Positions 9,309-20,900 of a stretch of 64,000 nt of DNA are shown here, one piece after another (position 1 is the first letter of the stretch; each line of letters begins with the position of its first letter). Below the pieces are notes generated by a model, which searched no databases, had not been told where the DNA came from, and saw only the letters and a list, made by a program, of their open reading frames with translations. The translations under genes and the position numbers were made by a program. The stretch is from Closterium sp. NIES-65 (lineage: Eukaryota; Streptophyta; Zygnematophyceae; Desmidiales; Closteriaceae): assembly GCA_948144175.1 (NCBI GenBank), contig CANXME010002061.1, positions 186,001-250,000 on the forward strand, written 5' to 3'.

Positions 9309-10210
9309 GCGGCCTGCCCGCCGCCCTACGTCGCGGCCCCGCCGCCCTACGTCGCGGCCCCGCCGCCCCACGTTGACGGCCCGCCCGCCGCCCTGCGTCG
9401 CGGCCTGCCCGCCGCCCCACGTCGACGGCCCGCCCGCCGCCCTACGTCGCGGCCTGCCCGCCGCCCTACGTCGCGGCCTGCACGCCGCCCTACCTGCGGC
9501 CCACCCGCCGCCCTACGTCGCAGCCTGCCCGCCGCCCTACGTCGCGGCCTGCCCGCCGCCCCACTTGCGGCCTGCGCGCCGCCCTACGTCGCGGCCTGCC
9601 CGCCGCCCTACATTGCGGCCCGCCCGCCACCCTACGTCGCGGCCTGCCCGCCGCCCTACCTACGGCCCACCCGCCGCCCTACGTCGCGGCCTGCCCGCCG
9701 CCCTACGTCGCGGCCTGCCCGCCGCCCTACCTACGGCCCACCCGCCGCCCTACGTCGCGGCCTGCCCGCCGCCCTATGTCGCGGCCCGCCCGCCGCCCTA
9801 CATTGCGGCCCGACGGCCACCCTACACTGCGGCACGCCCGCCGCCCTACCTGCGGCTCGCCTGCCGCCCCACCTGCGGCACGCCCGCCACCCTTGCTGCG
9901 GCACGCCTACCGCCCTACCTGCGGCTCACCCGCCGTCCTACCCACGGCCGCCACGCCGCCCAGAACTAGAGTCGCCGAGCCGCCTGACCGCCGGGTCGCC
10001 CAGTGACCTAGCCGCTGCGCCGCCGAGCCGCCCAGCAGCCGAGCCGCCGAGTCGCCGAGCCCCCCAGCAGCCGAGCAGCCAAGCCGCCGAGCCGCCCAGC
10101 AGCCGAGCCGCCGAGCCGCCGAGCCGCCCACCAGCCGAGCAGCCGAGCCGCCGAGCCGCCCAGCAGCCGAGCCGCCCAGCAGTCGAGCCGCCGGCCACCA
10201 AGCTGCCTTA
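9309..10210 (+). repeat. copia-B leader, second part: 24-bp minisatellite
   Basis: About 650 bp of a 24-bp unit (GCCGCCCTACGTCGCGGCCTGCCC and variants) is followed by GAGCCGCCGAGCCGCCCAGCAG repeats (9975-10195). Because 24 is a multiple of 3 the array is open in several frames (RRPTSRPA-like), but nothing supports a gene. Confidence 0.88.
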
Positions 10211-10299
10211 CTTCCTGTTCTGCCCTGTCTGGTGAGCACAGAGCCCTTTTCGCTGCACTGCCCTCACCCTACTGCTTGCACTGCTAGGCGTCTGTCGTC

Positions 10300-11669
10300 A
10301 TGGCTACCCCTAGTGTCCTAGCTTTTGACGCTGAGGGTCGTGCCATTGACTTTGAGGTCTGGGTCGACGACCTGCAGCTGTACTTGCAGTGCGATAGGGT
10401 AGATGACATTTCTCTCTTTGACCTTACCTCTGGCACCGTCCATGCCCCTGCTGCTGATGCTGACCCCACTGTTCGCTCCAAGTGGGCCACACGCGATGCT
10501 GCTGCACGTCTTGCTGTGCGTCGCCACCTCCCCACCTCTGAGCGTGCACACTTTAGTCAGTACAAGAGTGCACAGACCTTGTACGACGCTGTAGTTGCGC
10601 GCTACTCCTCCCCTGCCACTGCTGCACTGAGCCGTCTCGTGCTACCGTACCTCTTCCCTGACCTTGCTGCCTTTCCCACAGTCGCTGACCTCATTACGCA
10701 CCTCCGCACTAGTGACACTCGCTACCGCGCTGCGCTTCCTCCTGACTTCTGCGCCAAGAACCCCCCCCCCATGTACATCACTCTCTACTTTCTAGTCAAT
10801 CGTCTCCCTGAGTCCCTTCGTGTAGTTAGGGACCACTTTCTCTCGGTCTGTCCCACCACTCTCACTGTCGACCTCCTCGAGAAGTCCCTCCTAGCGGCCG
10901 AGAAGAGCATAGTCGCTGTAGGGGCCTCTCGTGGTGACCCTCGCACCCCCATCTTTGAGGGGTGTTCTCCTTCCCCCCTGTTACCCTCTGTCGCCTATGC
11001 TGCTGCGGCCGACCTTGTTGGTCTTGAGTCGGTCGGTGCGGCGTTTGCCCCTAGCGGGAGACGCCGCCCTGGCAAGGGCAAGGGGGGCAAGGGCGCGGGT
11101 GGAGCTAGTGGGGGCGGTGGCGGAGGAGGTGGGGGCGGCGGGGGGAGTGGGGGTGGCGGTGGAGGTGGTAGCAGGGGTGGGGGTACTTGTGGCGGCAATG
11201 GAGGCGGAGGTGGCGGCGGTGGTGGCGGTGGGAGCGGAGGTGGCGGAGGTGGCGGCGGTGGAGGCGGAGGCGGGGGTGGCGGTGGTGGAGGTGGTCGGAG
11301 TGGCTCTTCGCAGCGGAGCAGCACTGGGGTGGTCAGCGCCAGCAGCAGCAGCAGCGTTCTTGCGACGTCCCCGCCCCTCAGCAGCTCCGTGAGTGGTACA
11401 CGCAGCGTCAGCGTGGTGGGGCTTTTGGTCCCTGCACCTACGTCCTTCGCACCGACGACCGCGCGGGTGAGCAGTGTGGGGGTACCCACACCGCCCAGCG
11501 CTGCTTTGGCCGCCTGACGGACGCTTGGCGCCAGCAGTTCCCGGAGGCCTCTGAGATCCCCCGCTGGGGAGAGCTGTCTAGGGCTGGTGTAGCTATCTTT
11601 GATCTTGACTTTGATGCTATCCTTGCTGCCATGTATGCTGTGACTTTTAGTGATGAGGGTGACTGTTAA
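10300..11669 (+). pseudogene. gag: copia-B gag
   Basis: The start is ATG at 10300 (MATPSVLAFDAEGRAIDFE), the same start as in its relatives. An N-terminal helical Gag domain (FEVWVDDLQLYLQC, VVARYSSPATAAL, SLLAAEKSIVAVGASRGDP) is followed by a basic GKGKGGKG stretch and about 70 mostly Gly residues (11098-11310). A single G missing near 11330 (ACTGGGGTGG against ACTGGGGGTGG in copia-I) shifts the frame before the APQQLREWYTQR motif and the C-x13-C-x3-H-x4-C box. The second frame ends at TAA 11667-11669, where relatives have Tyr. A GTGAG donor-like site lies about 70 bp upstream. Confidence 0.88.
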
Positions 11670-12266
11670 CGGTGTTTCCCGCCAGACCAGGCCATTGGTA
11701 CTGCTGCTCTAGGTGCCAGTGCGTCTGCGCTTTCAGGTACTAGTGAGTCTGCGCTCTCAGGTACTGCGTCGGCTTCGGCCTCCCACACCTTCACCCTTGA
11801 CTCTGGGGCGTCTCGCTCCTTCTTTCGGGACCGCACCACACTCACGCCGCTTGGTCGGCCGGTTACAGTGTCCCTGGCTGACCCCTCTGGGGTTCCTGTC
11901 CTGTCTCGCTTCTCCACAGTCCTCCCGTGTCCGGCGGCCCCCTCTGGCACCCTGTCTGGTCTCTACCTCCCCTCGTTCTCTACGAACCTGGTGAGTGGTG
12001 CTGATCTACAGGATGCGGGTGTCCACCAGTTCACTCCTGCTCGTCAGCGGGTGACGCACTGCACAGAGGCTAGCACAGGTCGCCACCTAGCTACGTTTAC
12101 ACTTCAGCCAGGGTCGAGCCTGTACACACTGACCATTGCTTCTTCTCCAGTTGCTGAGTCTGGTAGAGTCCCTTCGTCTGGTCAGGTGTTTGCTGCAGTG
12201 TCTAGGTCTGGTCCTGAGTCTGCCCCCTGTTCGTGTCGTCGCCTGTCTCACGAGACTCTCCTCTAG
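11670..12266 (+). pseudogene. pol: copia-B protease
   Basis: Same frame as the end of gag. It contains the aspartic protease signature FTLDSGASRSFFRD (about 11793-11834), the conserved LADPSGVPVLSRF segment and LPSFSTNLVSGADLQ. It runs into the GAG-pre-integrase region and ends in TAG at 12264-12266, where copia-C has the Trp of LLWHHRLGHP (TGG to TAG). The protease would process the polyprotein inside the particle. Confidence 0.88.
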
Positions 12267-14006
12267 CACCACCGCCTTGGTCACCCCTCTCTGCTTCGGC
12301 TCAGAGGCATGGCCTCCCGTCTTCTTGTGTCTGGTCTCCCCCGGTCCCTCCCTCCCCTGCCTCAGGGCCCTGGCCCTGCCTGTGTCCCCTGTGTCGAGGG
12401 GCGCCAGCGTGCTGCCCCTCACTCCTCCCAGTTTCCTCCGACAGAGGCTCCGTTGCAGATGCTTCACATGGACGTGTGGGGCCCTGCCCGCATCCGTGGA
12501 CTAGGTCACGAGCGCTACTTCTTGTTGGTGGTTGATGACTACTCGCGTTACACCACAGTCTTCCCCTTGCGTAGCAAGGGTGATGTCACTGAGGTGCTGA
12601 TCGACTGGATCCGCGCAGCTCGTCTCCAGCTCAGACAGAGCTTTGGCTCGGACTTTCCTGTTTTGCGTCTGCACTCGGACAGAGGCGGAGAGTTCTCCTC
12701 TGGCCTTCTGCGTGCCTACTATCGTGCGCGAGGCATCCGTCAGACCTTCACGCTTCCGGACTCACCGCAGCAAAATGGGATTGCAGAGCGCCGCATTGGC
12801 ATGGTCATGGACGTCGCTCGTACGTCTATGATGCATGCGGCAGCCCCCCATTTTCTGTGGCCGTTTGCGGTCAGGTACGCGGCGCATCAGATCAACCTCC
12901 ACCCCAGGGTCTCCAGGCCGGAGACCTCCACAGCCCTGCTGTGGACGGGGAAGGTTGGCGATGCGTCGGCGTTCCGGGTCTGGGGATCTCGGGCGTTTGT
13001 CCGCGACCTGTCTGCGGACAAGCTGTCCCCTCGCGCTGCTCCCTGCGTCTTCCTGGGGTTTCCCCCCGACGCTCCTGGGTGGCAGTTCTACCACCCCACC
13101 TCTCGCCGTGTTCTGTCCTCCCAGGACGTCACGTTCGACGAGTCGGTACCCTACTACCGCCTCTTCCCCTACCGCACTCCGTCCCTCCCCCCGCCCCCGC
13201 TCTTTCTTGTCCCAGGTCCCCCCCCGGTAGTCCTTCTCCCCCCTCAGGGTCCTCCCCCTTCAGGTGTGTCCCAGGTAGACGCAGTCGAGCCTGTCGAGGT
13301 CACTGGTGACTCTAGTGCTGCTGCGGGTGCTAAGCCTAGAGGTGCTGAGACTGGGGGTGCTGAGACTGGGGGTCCTGAGCCTGGGGGTGCTGCGTCTGGG
13401 GGTGCTGGGCCTGGGGGTGCGGAGCCTAGGGGTGCTGAGCTTATGGGTGCTACGCCTGGAGGTTCCTTGCCTGGGGGTGCTGGGTCTGGGGGTGCTGAGC
13501 CTGGAGGCTCTCCGGGTGCTTCGTCTCGCCGGGAGCCACTCTCTCCACGGGAGCTGCGCGAGTGGTTTGCCCATCGCTGGAGCCGTGCTGCTGGTGCTGG
13601 AGGTTCGTCGGCTACTGAGGGTGCTGCTGTCGCGAGTCCCGGAGGTTCTCGTCCTGGGAGTACTGGAGCTGCTGGGCCTGCGGGTTCGACTCGAGCTGGT
13701 GCTGCTGAGGGTGTTGGCGCTGAGACTACCACTGGCGGTCCGGCTGGCGGTGCTTCTGGTGCTACTGGAGGTTGTGGTGCTGCTGGAGGTGCAGCTGGGG
13801 GTTCTGGAGCTGCTGGAGGTGCTGCTGGCGCGGGTACCCCTGCTGGGGGTACTGGTACTGTCCCTGCTGTTTCTGGCGTCGCCACGCGGCCCCGACCGTA
13901 CTTAGTTCCACTCCTGCAGCAGGTTCTTGGTCTTACACCTTCTCCTGGTCCTCCTTCTCCTCCCTTAGAGGGTCCACAGCCTGTTCTGTCACAGTCACAA
14001 CTATAG
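12267..14006 (+). pseudogene. pol: copia-B integrase and spacer
   Basis: Reads HHRLGHPSLLRLRG and CVPCVEG (the HHCC zinc-binding module), then the D,D,E core: LHMDVWGPARIRG, LHSDRGGEFSS, SPQQNGIAERRIG. The copia C-terminal block follows (VWGSRAFVRDLSADKLSPRA). After [16 protein letters not shown] comes a low-complexity spacer of AEPGGA-like pentapeptides (about 13335-13510) and SPRELREWFAHRW. The frame closes with TAG 14004-14006 (CAG in relatives). Integrase would insert the cDNA; the family makes 5-bp target duplications. Confidence 0.9.
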
Positions 14007-16128
14007 CCTACCTCCCCTTTGCCTGCTCCTTCTCCCTACGCTGGTCCTACTGGAGGTCTTACTGAGCGTCGTGAGCCTGCGTCTCGTCCTGCGTCGCCTG
14101 TTCGTGCTGCGCGTGCTAGTGGTCGCGGTTCGTGTCAGCGTCCTCCTCCTGTCCCTGGCACGCACCGGATGTCTCTGCGTCCGACCACTGCTCCTCTGCG
14201 TGCCCCTGTGCTTTCTCCTCCTGCGTCCTCTCTTCATGCTCTTGCCGACCCGGAGTCGGACTCTCTTCGTGCTGCCAGTCCTACTGTCACGCGTCTTCTT
14301 GCTACTGCCGTCACTGACCCTTCTTTCGAGTCTACTGCTGCGTCTGCCCTTGTTACTGAGCTTGTCGACTTTGCTGCTTGCTGTCGTCTAGACTACGCTG
14401 CTAGTCTTGTCGCTGAGTCTGAGTCTGCCTGTCCTCCGTCCGTCAAGGGTGAGTGTGCCCTTGGCACGGACGTCCTTGAGGACAGGCAGGAGGAGTTCTA
14501 GTGCCTGGCAGCTGCTTCACCTCATCTCGTGTCCGTACTGCTCACCCCTGAGGGAGACCCGGATGCACTTGACATCCCGACTCCGCGCTCTTACGCGGAG
14601 GCGATAGAGGGTCCCTACTCCTCTCAGTGGCTTCCTGGAAGTCCACAGGCACCTACGTTGACGCTGTCCCCCCTCCTGGGGCGAACATCGTCAGTGGCAT
14701 GTGGATCTTCAGGATGAAGCGGCCGCCGGGTTCTCCGCCTGTCTTCAAGGCGCGTTACGTGGCTCGTGGTTTCAGTCAGCGGCAGGGAGTTGACTACTTT
14801 CAGACCTTCTCCCCTACCCCGAAGATGACCACTCTTCGGGTACTGCTGCACGTTGCTGCTCATCGTGACTACGAGCTGCACTCTCTTGACTTCAGCACTG
14901 CTTTCTTGCAGGGTAGCCTGCACGAGGAGATCTGGGTGCGGCGCCCACCTGGCTTCACTGGGTCTTTCCCTCTTGGTACCCAGTGGAGTCTCCGGCGTCC
15001 AGTCTACGGTCTCCGCCAGGCGTCGCGTGAGTGGCACGACACACTGAGGACTACGCTGGCGGCACTTGGGTTTGCTCCTTCTACTGCCGACGCGTCGCTG
15101 TTTCTGAGCACGGACACCTCTTTGCCGCCGTTCTACATCCTCGTGTACGTCGACGACTTGGTCTTTGCCACTTCTGACACTGCTGGACTCGCCTACGTGA
15201 AGTCCGAGCTGCTGAAGAGACACACGTGCACTGACCTGGGTGAACCGCGCAGCTACCTTGGCTTGCAGATCACCCGAGACAGAGCACGCCGCACCATTAC
15301 CCTGACTTAGTCACACATGGTGCAGCAGGTCCTTCAGCGCTTGGCTTCACGTACTCCTCGCCTCAGGCCACTCCTCTGCCTACTCGCCACTCGCTCTCAG
15401 CTCTGCCTTCGGATGAGTCCGTAGAGTCGAGTGGCCCGTATCCAGAGCTTGTCGGCTGCCTCATGTACCTGATGACCTGCACACGACCTGACCTTGCATA
15501 CCCTCTTAGCATTCTTGCACGCTATGTTGCTCCTGGGAGACACCAACCAGAGCACATGGCTGCAGCGAAGAGGGTGTTGCGCTACTTGTGCAGTACGTCG
15601 GGCATGGGGCTAGTGCTTGGAGGGCGCAGTCCAGTGGTCCTCACTGGGCACGCGGACGCTTCTTGGGCTAACGACCAGGCTACGCAGCGGTCGTCACAGG
15701 GTTACACTTTCAGTCTTGGTTCCGGCTCTGTTTCGTGGCGGGCTACCCGCTCGTCTTCTGTTCTCGGCTCCAGTTGTGAGGCTGAGATCTACGCCGGGGC
15801 CATGGCTGCACAGGAGCTTCGCTGGCTCACCTACCTGCTGACCGACCTTGGAGAGCCGCCTCGTTCTCCTCCAGTCTTGTACGTAGACAACAAGGCCATG
15901 CTGGCCTTGTGTCGAGAGCAGCGACTGGAGCACATGACAAAGCACATTGCTCTCCACTACTTTCTTGCGCGTGAGCTGCAGCAGCGTGGACAGTTGCGGC
16001 TTGCGTACGTGGCCTCTGAGGCCAACACTGCTGATGTCTTCACCAAGGCACTTACGCCTTGTGATCATCAGCGCTTCTGCACTCAGTTGGGCCTTGTGCC
16101 TGTCTTTCCTCACTTGCTCACTTCTTGA
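14007..16128 (+). pseudogene. pol: copia-B reverse transcriptase and RNase H
   Basis: RT blocks FRMKRPPGSPPVFKARYVAR, LDFSTAFLQGSLHEEIW and YVDDLVFATSD (catalytic YVDD intact, about 15145) are followed by RNase H (HADASWANDQ, CEAEIYAG, YVDNKAM) and the normal C-terminus LLTS at 16128. Breaks: TAG 14499-14501 and TAG 15308-15310 (both CAG in relatives), a 25-bp deletion at about 14631 between short TGG repeats, and one missing base near 15344 (CGCTTGGC for CGCTTCGGC). Confidence 0.9.
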
Positions 16129-16341
16129 CCTTGTTTGTACTGTCACATATATATACTCTTGCTCTTGCTTGCTTAGCCTCTTCTTTACCTATATATTTGA
16201 TCTTGCATGTGAACTGGCCTTTTGGCCTTTGAACTTGTGCTCGGAATGTGTGGTGACTTTGTGATCCGCGTTGAGCTTTGCCTTGCTTTGCTTGACTGGT
16301 CTTATGACCCCTTGTTCTTCCCCACTTTGCCTATGGGGGTG

Positions 16342-16473
16342 TGTCAGAACATTATAGCTTACTTACTTGTGTAGGCTATAGTGGGGTATCCCATAGGGGG
16401 TACAACCCAATTAGGGTTTCCTATATGTACACACTTCATTCATAGTCATTTCATTCTCGTTCTCATTCTCACA
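16342..16473 (+). repeat. 3' LTR of copia-B
   Basis: 132 bp, preceded by the polypurine tract CTATGGGGGTG (16331-16341) and followed by the target-duplication copy ATCGC (16474-16478). Confidence 0.93.
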
Positions 16474-17644
16474 ATCGCATTACTTGGTCGTAAAGGAAAC
16501 TGGATTCGAGATATCATATCGTATCGTGAGTTGACGGAAAACGACTTCTCAATACGTTGTATAGGTGTCCAAGTTTGTTGAACTCCAATACATTTGGACA
16601 TCAACTATTCAGATTTATTGCGAATGTTTTGCCCGACTTCATCATCGTCAAATTGAACCCATATGATCTCCATCACATTTTGGTCATTTTGTGTAAAATG
16701 TACAACTATGCCAGGGGTGCCGTTAGCAAGGCCATCGGATGTATCTACATGACATGACATATGGACGCACGAATTAGTAAATAGCTCCACAAGAGGTAAC
16801 AATCCATGTGATGACATTGTCGCAAAACCATGCGGTGTGATTGGTTTTTTTCTTTCTAGATTGATCCTTCCCAAACAACGCACAATCCAATGCAGGGATT
16901 GCATGTTTTTCTTCCGAAGAGGAGGAATACACTTCGTGATTAAACGAATCAATGACTTTATTCGTACAGCACAGATGTTGGAGCTCTATTCCTGGTGAGT
17001 GGGTATTTATCTGACGCTCGTATAATAGTTGAAGGTCCATGCGAGTTTGTTTACCTTCACGTAAACGATTCAATAACTAGGCAAATCTTGACTCATCGCG
17101 CTGACGCATTATCATTGTGAGCTCCACGAGTCGTACGCGTTCCCATAATTGTGATTCGTTTATGGTTGATGCTGAATGGTCTACGAAACCATGTATATCA
17201 TGCAACGGAGGAAGTTGGAAAAAAACACCAACAAATATCATATGCAAACCTCCAAAAGAGAAGTTTGCGTTGTTTGTCAGCTCCCGAAGTCTGAAGTCGG
17301 TCCATTCAAACGCCTGAGGGTGCGATCTTTAACACCTTAATGGTACTGAAATCCGTATGAATCTGCGCATGAAAGATCCGCATCAATCGATCATGCACAG
17401 TCTTAATCAATACGGATTTGCCAACGCCGGCACCACCACTAACGAGTATGCAAAGAGGTCCATTTTCGAAAGATTGACGCACGCCTCGAACAATGTGGTC
17501 GGCAATTGCACGTTGCTCAGCATTTAGCATACGTTCCATTTGCAAATATTCGTTGTCAGTTGTAACAACTGAACGAAACATATCAATCGAACGAACGGAA
17601 TCGTGAAAGCCTAGCTCCACACCAATATCCACATCTGCGCCGCA
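16474..17644 (-). pseudogene. Helitron-like PIF1-type DNA helicase relic (segment 1)
   Basis: Minus strand, N- to C-terminal from 17644: MLNAEQRAIADHI (Q-motif region); Walker A GGAGVGKS (about 17414-17437); then a gap where the DE box should be; FGGLHMIFVGVFFQLPP (family GDFxQLPP); MRQRDESRFA; LREGKQTRMD; DTSDGLANGTPG; and at the copia-B edge QFPLRPSNA. Defects: the frame is lost after APSG near 17310, TAG at 17077-17079, a frameshift near 16800 and TAG at 16605-16607. PIF1-type helicases unwind DNA 5' to 3'; in Helitrons they drive rolling-circle transposition. Removing copia-B joins QFPLRPSNA to ISFHRSQGATF in frame, so this and 1135-1781 are one gene. The N-terminal end is cut by copia-J. 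Confidence 0.85.
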
Positions 17645-17777
17645 TAAGAAAGTATGAACGAGAAATGAATGGACTATGAATGAACTGGGTACAAGTACTA
17701 ACCCTAATTGGGTTGTACCCCCTATGGGATACCCCACTATAGCCTACACAATAAGCATAAGCTACAATGTTCTGACA
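17645..17777 (-). repeat. 3' LTR of copia-J (diverged)
   Basis: On the minus strand it starts TGTCAGAACATTGTAGC and carries the shared core. The outer end (CTTTCTTA) has lost the usual TCA, so the boundary at 17645 is approximate. Confidence 0.8.
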
Positions 17778-17995
17778 CACCCCCATAGGCAAAGTGGGGG
17801 AGAGCAAGGGGTCACAAGACCAGTCAAGCAAAGGAAAACAAAGCAAGCTCAGGATGGATCACAAAGTCACCACACATTCCAAGCACAAGTTCAAGGCCAC
17901 AAGGCCAGTTCACATGCAAAAATAAATAAATATATATATATAAGGCTAGACAAGCAAGAGCAGGTATATATATATATGTAACAGTACAAGCAAGG

Positions 17996-20900
17996 TCAAG
18001 AGGTGAGCAAGTGAGGCAAGACTGTGACAAGACCCAGCTGAGTGCAGAAGCGCTGATGATCACAAGGCGCAAGTGCCTTGGTGAAAACATCAGTAGTGTC
18101 TGCCTGAGAGGCCACGTACGCAAGTCGCAACTGTCCACGCTGCTGTAGCTCACGAGCAAGGAAGTAGCAGAGAGCAATATGCTTCGTTCTGTGCTCCAGT
18201 CGCTGCTCTCGACACAAGGCCAGCATGGCCTTGTTGTCTACGTACAGAACTGGAGGAGAACGAGGCGGCTCTCCAAGGTCGGTCAGCAGGTAGGTGAGCC
18301 AGCGAAGCTCCTGTGCAGCCATGGCCCTGGCGTAGATCTCAGCCTCACAGCTGGAGCCGAGAACAGATACGAGCGAGTAGCCCGCCACGAGACAGAGCCG
18401 GAACCAAGACTGAAGGTGTAACCCTGTGACGACCGCTGTGTAGCCTGGTCGTCAGCCCAGGAAGCGTCTGCGTGCCCGGTGAGGACCACTGGACTGCGCC
18501 CTCCAAGCACTAGCCCCATGCCCGACGTACTGCACAAGTAGCGCAACACCCTCTTTGCTGCAGCCATGTGCTCTGGTCGGTGTCTCCCAGGAGAAACATA
18601 GCGTGCGAGAATGCTAAGAGGGTATGCAAGGTCAGGTCGTGTGCAGGTCATCAGGTACATGAGGCAGCCAACAAGCTCTGGATACGGGCCACTCGACTCT
18701 ACGGACTCATCCGAAGGCAGAGCTGAGAGTGAGTGGCGAGTAGGCAGAGAGTCGCTTGAGGCGAGGAGTACGTGAAGCCGAAGCGCTGAAGGACCTGCTG
18801 CACCATGTGTGACTGAGTCAGGGTAATGGTGCGGCGAGCTCTGTCCCGGGTGATCTGCAAGCCAAGGTAGCTCTTCACCCAGGTCTGTGCACGTGTGTCT
18901 CTTCTGCAGCTCGGACTTCACGTAGGCGAGTCCAGCAGTGTCAGCTGTGGCAAAGACCAAGTCGTTGACGTACACGAGGATGTAGAAAGGGGGCAGAAAA
19001 GTGTCGGTGCGCAGAAACAGCAACAGGTCGGCAGTAGAAGGAGCAAACCCAAGAGCCGCAAGTGTAGTCCTCAGTGTGTCGTGCCAGTCACGGGGCGCTT
19101 GGCAGAGACCGTAGACTGGACGTCGGAGACTCCACTGGGTACAAGGAGGGAACGACCCCGTAAAACCAGGTTGGCGACGCTGCCAGATCTCCTCGTGCAG
19201 GCTGCCCTGCAAGAAAGTCGTGCTAAAGTCGAGAGAGTGCAGCTCGTAGTCACGGTGAGCAGCAAGGTGCAGTAGTACCCAAAGAGTGGTCATCTTCGGG
19301 GTGGGAGAGAAGGTCTGAAAGTAGTCAACTCCCTGCCGCTGACTGAAGCCACGAGCCATGTACCGTACCTTGAAGACAGGCGGAGAACCCGGCGGCCGCT
19401 TCACCCTGAAAATCAACATGCCGCTGACGATGTTCGCCCCAGGAGGGGGGACAGCGTCAACGTAGGTGCCTGTGGACTTCCAGGAAGCCATCTCTGCATC
19501 CATAACTGCCTGCCACTGAGAAGAGTAGGGACCCTCTATCGCCTCCGCGTAAGAGCGCAGAGTCGGGATGTCAAGTGCATCCGGGTCTCCCTCAGGGGTA
19601 AGCAGTACGGACACGAGATGAGGTGAAGCAGCGGCCAGGCACTGGAACTCCTCCTGCTTGTCCTCAAGGACGTCCGTGCCAAGGGCACACTCACCCCCGA
19701 CGGACGGAGGACGAACAGACTCAGACTCAGCAACAAGACTAGCAGCATAGTCAAGGCGACAGCGAGCAGCAAAGTCGACGAGCTCAGTAACTAGGGCAGA
19801 CGCAGCAGTGGACTCGAAAGAAGGGTCAGTGACGGCAGTAGCAAGGAGACGCGTGACAGTAGGACTGGCAGCACGAAGAGAGTCCGACTCCGGGTCGGCA
19901 AGAGTAGGAAGAGAGGACGCAGGAGGAGAAGGCAAAGGGGCACGCAGAGGAGCAGTGGACGGACATAGAGACATCTGGTGCGTGCCAGGGACAGGAGGAG
20001 GACGCTGACGCGAAACGCGACCACTAGTGCGAGCAGCACGAACAGGCAACGTAGGACGAGTGTAAAGAGAGGGAGCAGAAAGTGGGGAGGCAGGCTGTAA
20101 CTGTCGCTGTGACGGGACAGGCTGTGGACACTCTAAAGGAGGAAGAGGACCCGTAGAAGGTGGAAGACCAAGAACCTGCTGTAGGAGTGGAACGAAGTAT
20201 GGTCGAGGCCGCGTGGCAATGCCAGACACAGCAGGGACAGCACCAGCACCCCGAGCAGGAGCACCCGCTCCAGCAGCACCTCCAGCAGCACCAGAACCTC
20301 TAGCAGCACCAGTAGTACCCCCAGCAGGACCGCGAGTAGTAGGCTCAGCACCAACGCCCACAGCAGCACCAGCTCCAGTCGAACCCGCAGACCCAGCAGC
20401 TCCAGTACTCCCAGTATGAGCACCTCCGGGACCCGCGGCACCAGCACCCTCATCAGCAGAAGAACCTCCAGCTCTAGCAGCACGCCTCCAGCGCCGGGCA
20501 AACCACTCGCGCAGCTCCGGTGGAGAGAGTGGCCCCCGGCGAGACGAAGCCCCCGGAGGACCTCCAGGCGCAGGACATCCAGGCTCAGCACCCTCAGGCT
20601 CAGCACCTCCAGGCTCAGCACTTCCAAGCTCAGCACCCCCATGCGCAGCACCTCCAGTCGCAGCACCCCCAGGCTCAGCACCCCCAGGCTCAGCACCCCC
20701 AATCGCAGCACCCCTAGGCTCAGCACCCCCAGGCACAGCACCCTCAGGCTCAGCACTCCCAGTCTCAGCACCCCCAGGCTGAGTACCCTTAGCAGCACCA
20801 GAGTCACCAGTAACCTCGGCAGTTCCGACCGCGTCTACCTGGGACACACCTGAAGGGGCAGGACCCTGAGGGGGGAGGGGGTCTACCGGGGGGGGACCAG

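Larger units (their letters stand above)
1782..16473 (+). mobile_element. copia-B, complete Ty1/copia element (hosts copia-D)
   Basis: Two 132-bp LTRs (1782-1913, 16342-16473) differ at 3 positions. The flanks give a target duplication ATCAC (1777-1781) / ATCGC (16474-16478), with one mismatch. Excision restores the helicase frame, which confirms both ends. Without the 7.2-kb copia-D in its leader the element is about 7.5 kb. Order: LTR, PBS, GC-rich repeat leader, gag, protease, integrase, spacer, RT, RNase H, polypurine tract (16331-16341), LTR. The coding frame has several stops and shifts, so it is not autonomous. Confidence 0.93.

Noticed and set aside
9303-10235. Plus-strand frame of 310 codons with RRPTSRPA repeats
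   Set aside because: A product of the 24-bp minisatellite in the copia-B leader; the period is a multiple of 3, so several frames stay open.
10995-11489. Proline-rich frame on the minus strand opposite the poly-Gly tract, also at 22829-23140 (+) and 53896-54555
   Set aside because: Complement of the Gly codons of gag (GGN read as NCC); an antisense shadow.
16557-16757. Small plus-strand frames in the AT-rich helicase island (also 17117-17317)
   Set aside because: They lie antisense to the PIF1 helicase relic, whose motifs are read on the minus strand.
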